A stretch of 7,983 nt of DNA from Prolixibacteraceae bacterium. GTDB lineage: Bacteria; Bacteroidota; Bacteroidia; Bacteroidales; Prolixibacteraceae. The DNA lies in assembly GCA_017998095.1 (NCBI GenBank), contig JAGODU010000178.1:1-7983 (forward strand), given 5' to 3'. The position numbers were made by a program, and so were the translations under genes. The notes beneath the pieces are model-generated. The model saw nothing but the letters and a program-made list of their open reading frames with translations. It searched no databases and was not told the DNA's origin. Positions 7,716 to 7,983 of the stretch are shown here, piece after piece (position 1 is the first letter of the stretch; each line of letters starts with the position of its first letter).

Positions 7716-7724
7716 TATTTTTAT
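7716..7724 (+). promoter_or_regulatory. Box A-like TATTTTTAT upstream of the DUF5714 gene
   Basis: TATTTTTAT is centred about 29 bases before the ATG at 7750, so transcription would start at or just before the start codon. No Shine-Dalgarno motif precedes that ATG (the bases are pyrimidine-rich CACTCCCCCATA), which fits a leaderless mRNA. Next to it is a short palindrome, ATAGCTAT (7711-7718). Confidence 0.35.
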
Positions 7725-7749
7725 CCTCAATACGCAACACTCCCCCATA

Positions 7750-7983
7750 ATGACCCCTCCCTCCGGCTGCCTGATCTGTGGTGCCGATCTCGAATACCTT
7801 GACCAGCCGGAGGAGATGGAATGCCAGTACTGCAAGCGCCTATGTAAATCCACTAACCGGTGCGTGAACGGCCACTATATATGCGACCGATGCCACCGGC
7901 TGGATACCGAGGACCTGATCGAGGTGATCTGCCTTCAGAGCACCGAAGACAATCCGTTCACGCTCATCGAGCGGATTTTCTCA
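7750..7983 (+). CDS. DUF5714 domain-containing protein (cysteine-rich N-terminus), 3'-truncated by the window edge
   Basis: Function unknown. The first 78 residues are visible and the frame is still open at the right edge. They contain a dense set of possible metal ligands: Cys7-x2-Cys10 (GCLICGADLEYL), Cys25-x2-Cys28, Cys32, Cys38, His42, Cys45-x2-Cys48-His49 (NGHYICDRCHRLD) and Cys61. This is the pattern I recognise from the N-terminus of DUF5714 proteins of methanogens; zinc or iron-sulfur binding is inference. Start chosen at 7750 because the family begins just before the first CxxC and because of the box A spacing. An in-frame ATG at 7684 would add 22 residues of unlike character. Base composition is GC-rich (35 of 60 in 7861-7920) compared with the glycan genes, so it probably represents host chromosome next to the cluster. 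Confidence 0.8.
   Translation, partial: MTPPSGCLICGADLEYLDQPEEMECQYCKRLCKSTNRCVNGHYICDRCHRLDTEDLIEVICLQSTEDNPFTLIERIFS

Noticed and set aside
1..7983. Search by eye for CRISPR repeats, transposase genes, tRNA or phage genes that could explain the AT-rich block.
   Set aside because: No regularly spaced repeats, transposase motifs, tRNA-like folds or integrase frames were seen.

Overview
The window is a surface-glycan or protein-glycosylation gene cluster, very probably from a methanogenic archaeon of the Methanomicrobiales type. The archaeal reading rests on four things. The last gene starts like a DUF5714 protein, a cysteine-rich family I know from methanogens. A TATA/box A-like site lies about 26 nt before that gene's start, as expected for a leaderless transcript. 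Oligo-T runs without clear hairpins follow genes. The Shine-Dalgarno motifs that occur (AGGTG, GAGATGG) also occur in methanogens. The genus cannot be fixed from the sequence. Every real gene is on the + strand; the minus-strand open frames are shadows.

Layout. Positions 2-940 hold the 3' part of a GT4 glycosyltransferase whose start lies outside the window. A second GT4 gene (942-1985) follows after one base, so the two are almost certainly co-transcribed. Three more GT4 genes follow (2061-3167, 3321-4334, 4503-5576), then a GT2 gene of the WaaE/KdtX type (5694-6524), then gmd, GDP-mannose 4,6-dehydratase (6602-7567). After about 180 bp with oligo-T runs, a DUF5714 gene starts at 7750 and runs off the right edge; it is probably ordinary chromosome flanking the cluster.

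How the genes fit together. Gmd converts GDP-D-mannose to GDP-4-keto-6-deoxy-D-mannose, the precursor of GDP-linked rhamnose, fucose, perosamine and related sugars. Six consecutive glycosyltransferases could add sugars one after another to a lipid-linked or surface glycan. The window has no flippase, polymerase, oligosaccharyltransferase, or reductase to finish the Gmd product, so the cluster must extend upstream or the partners lie elsewhere.

The most notable features are a sharp composition mosaic (GC-rich ends, very AT-rich genes at about 2000-4500), two GT4 enzymes that share a QSG motif in place of the usual glutamate pair, a GT2 enzyme with a degenerate N-terminal nucleotide-binding segment and a GTG start, and unusually long AT-rich gaps between genes 2 to 7. 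I see no new type of system, CRISPR array, mobile element, tRNA or rRNA.
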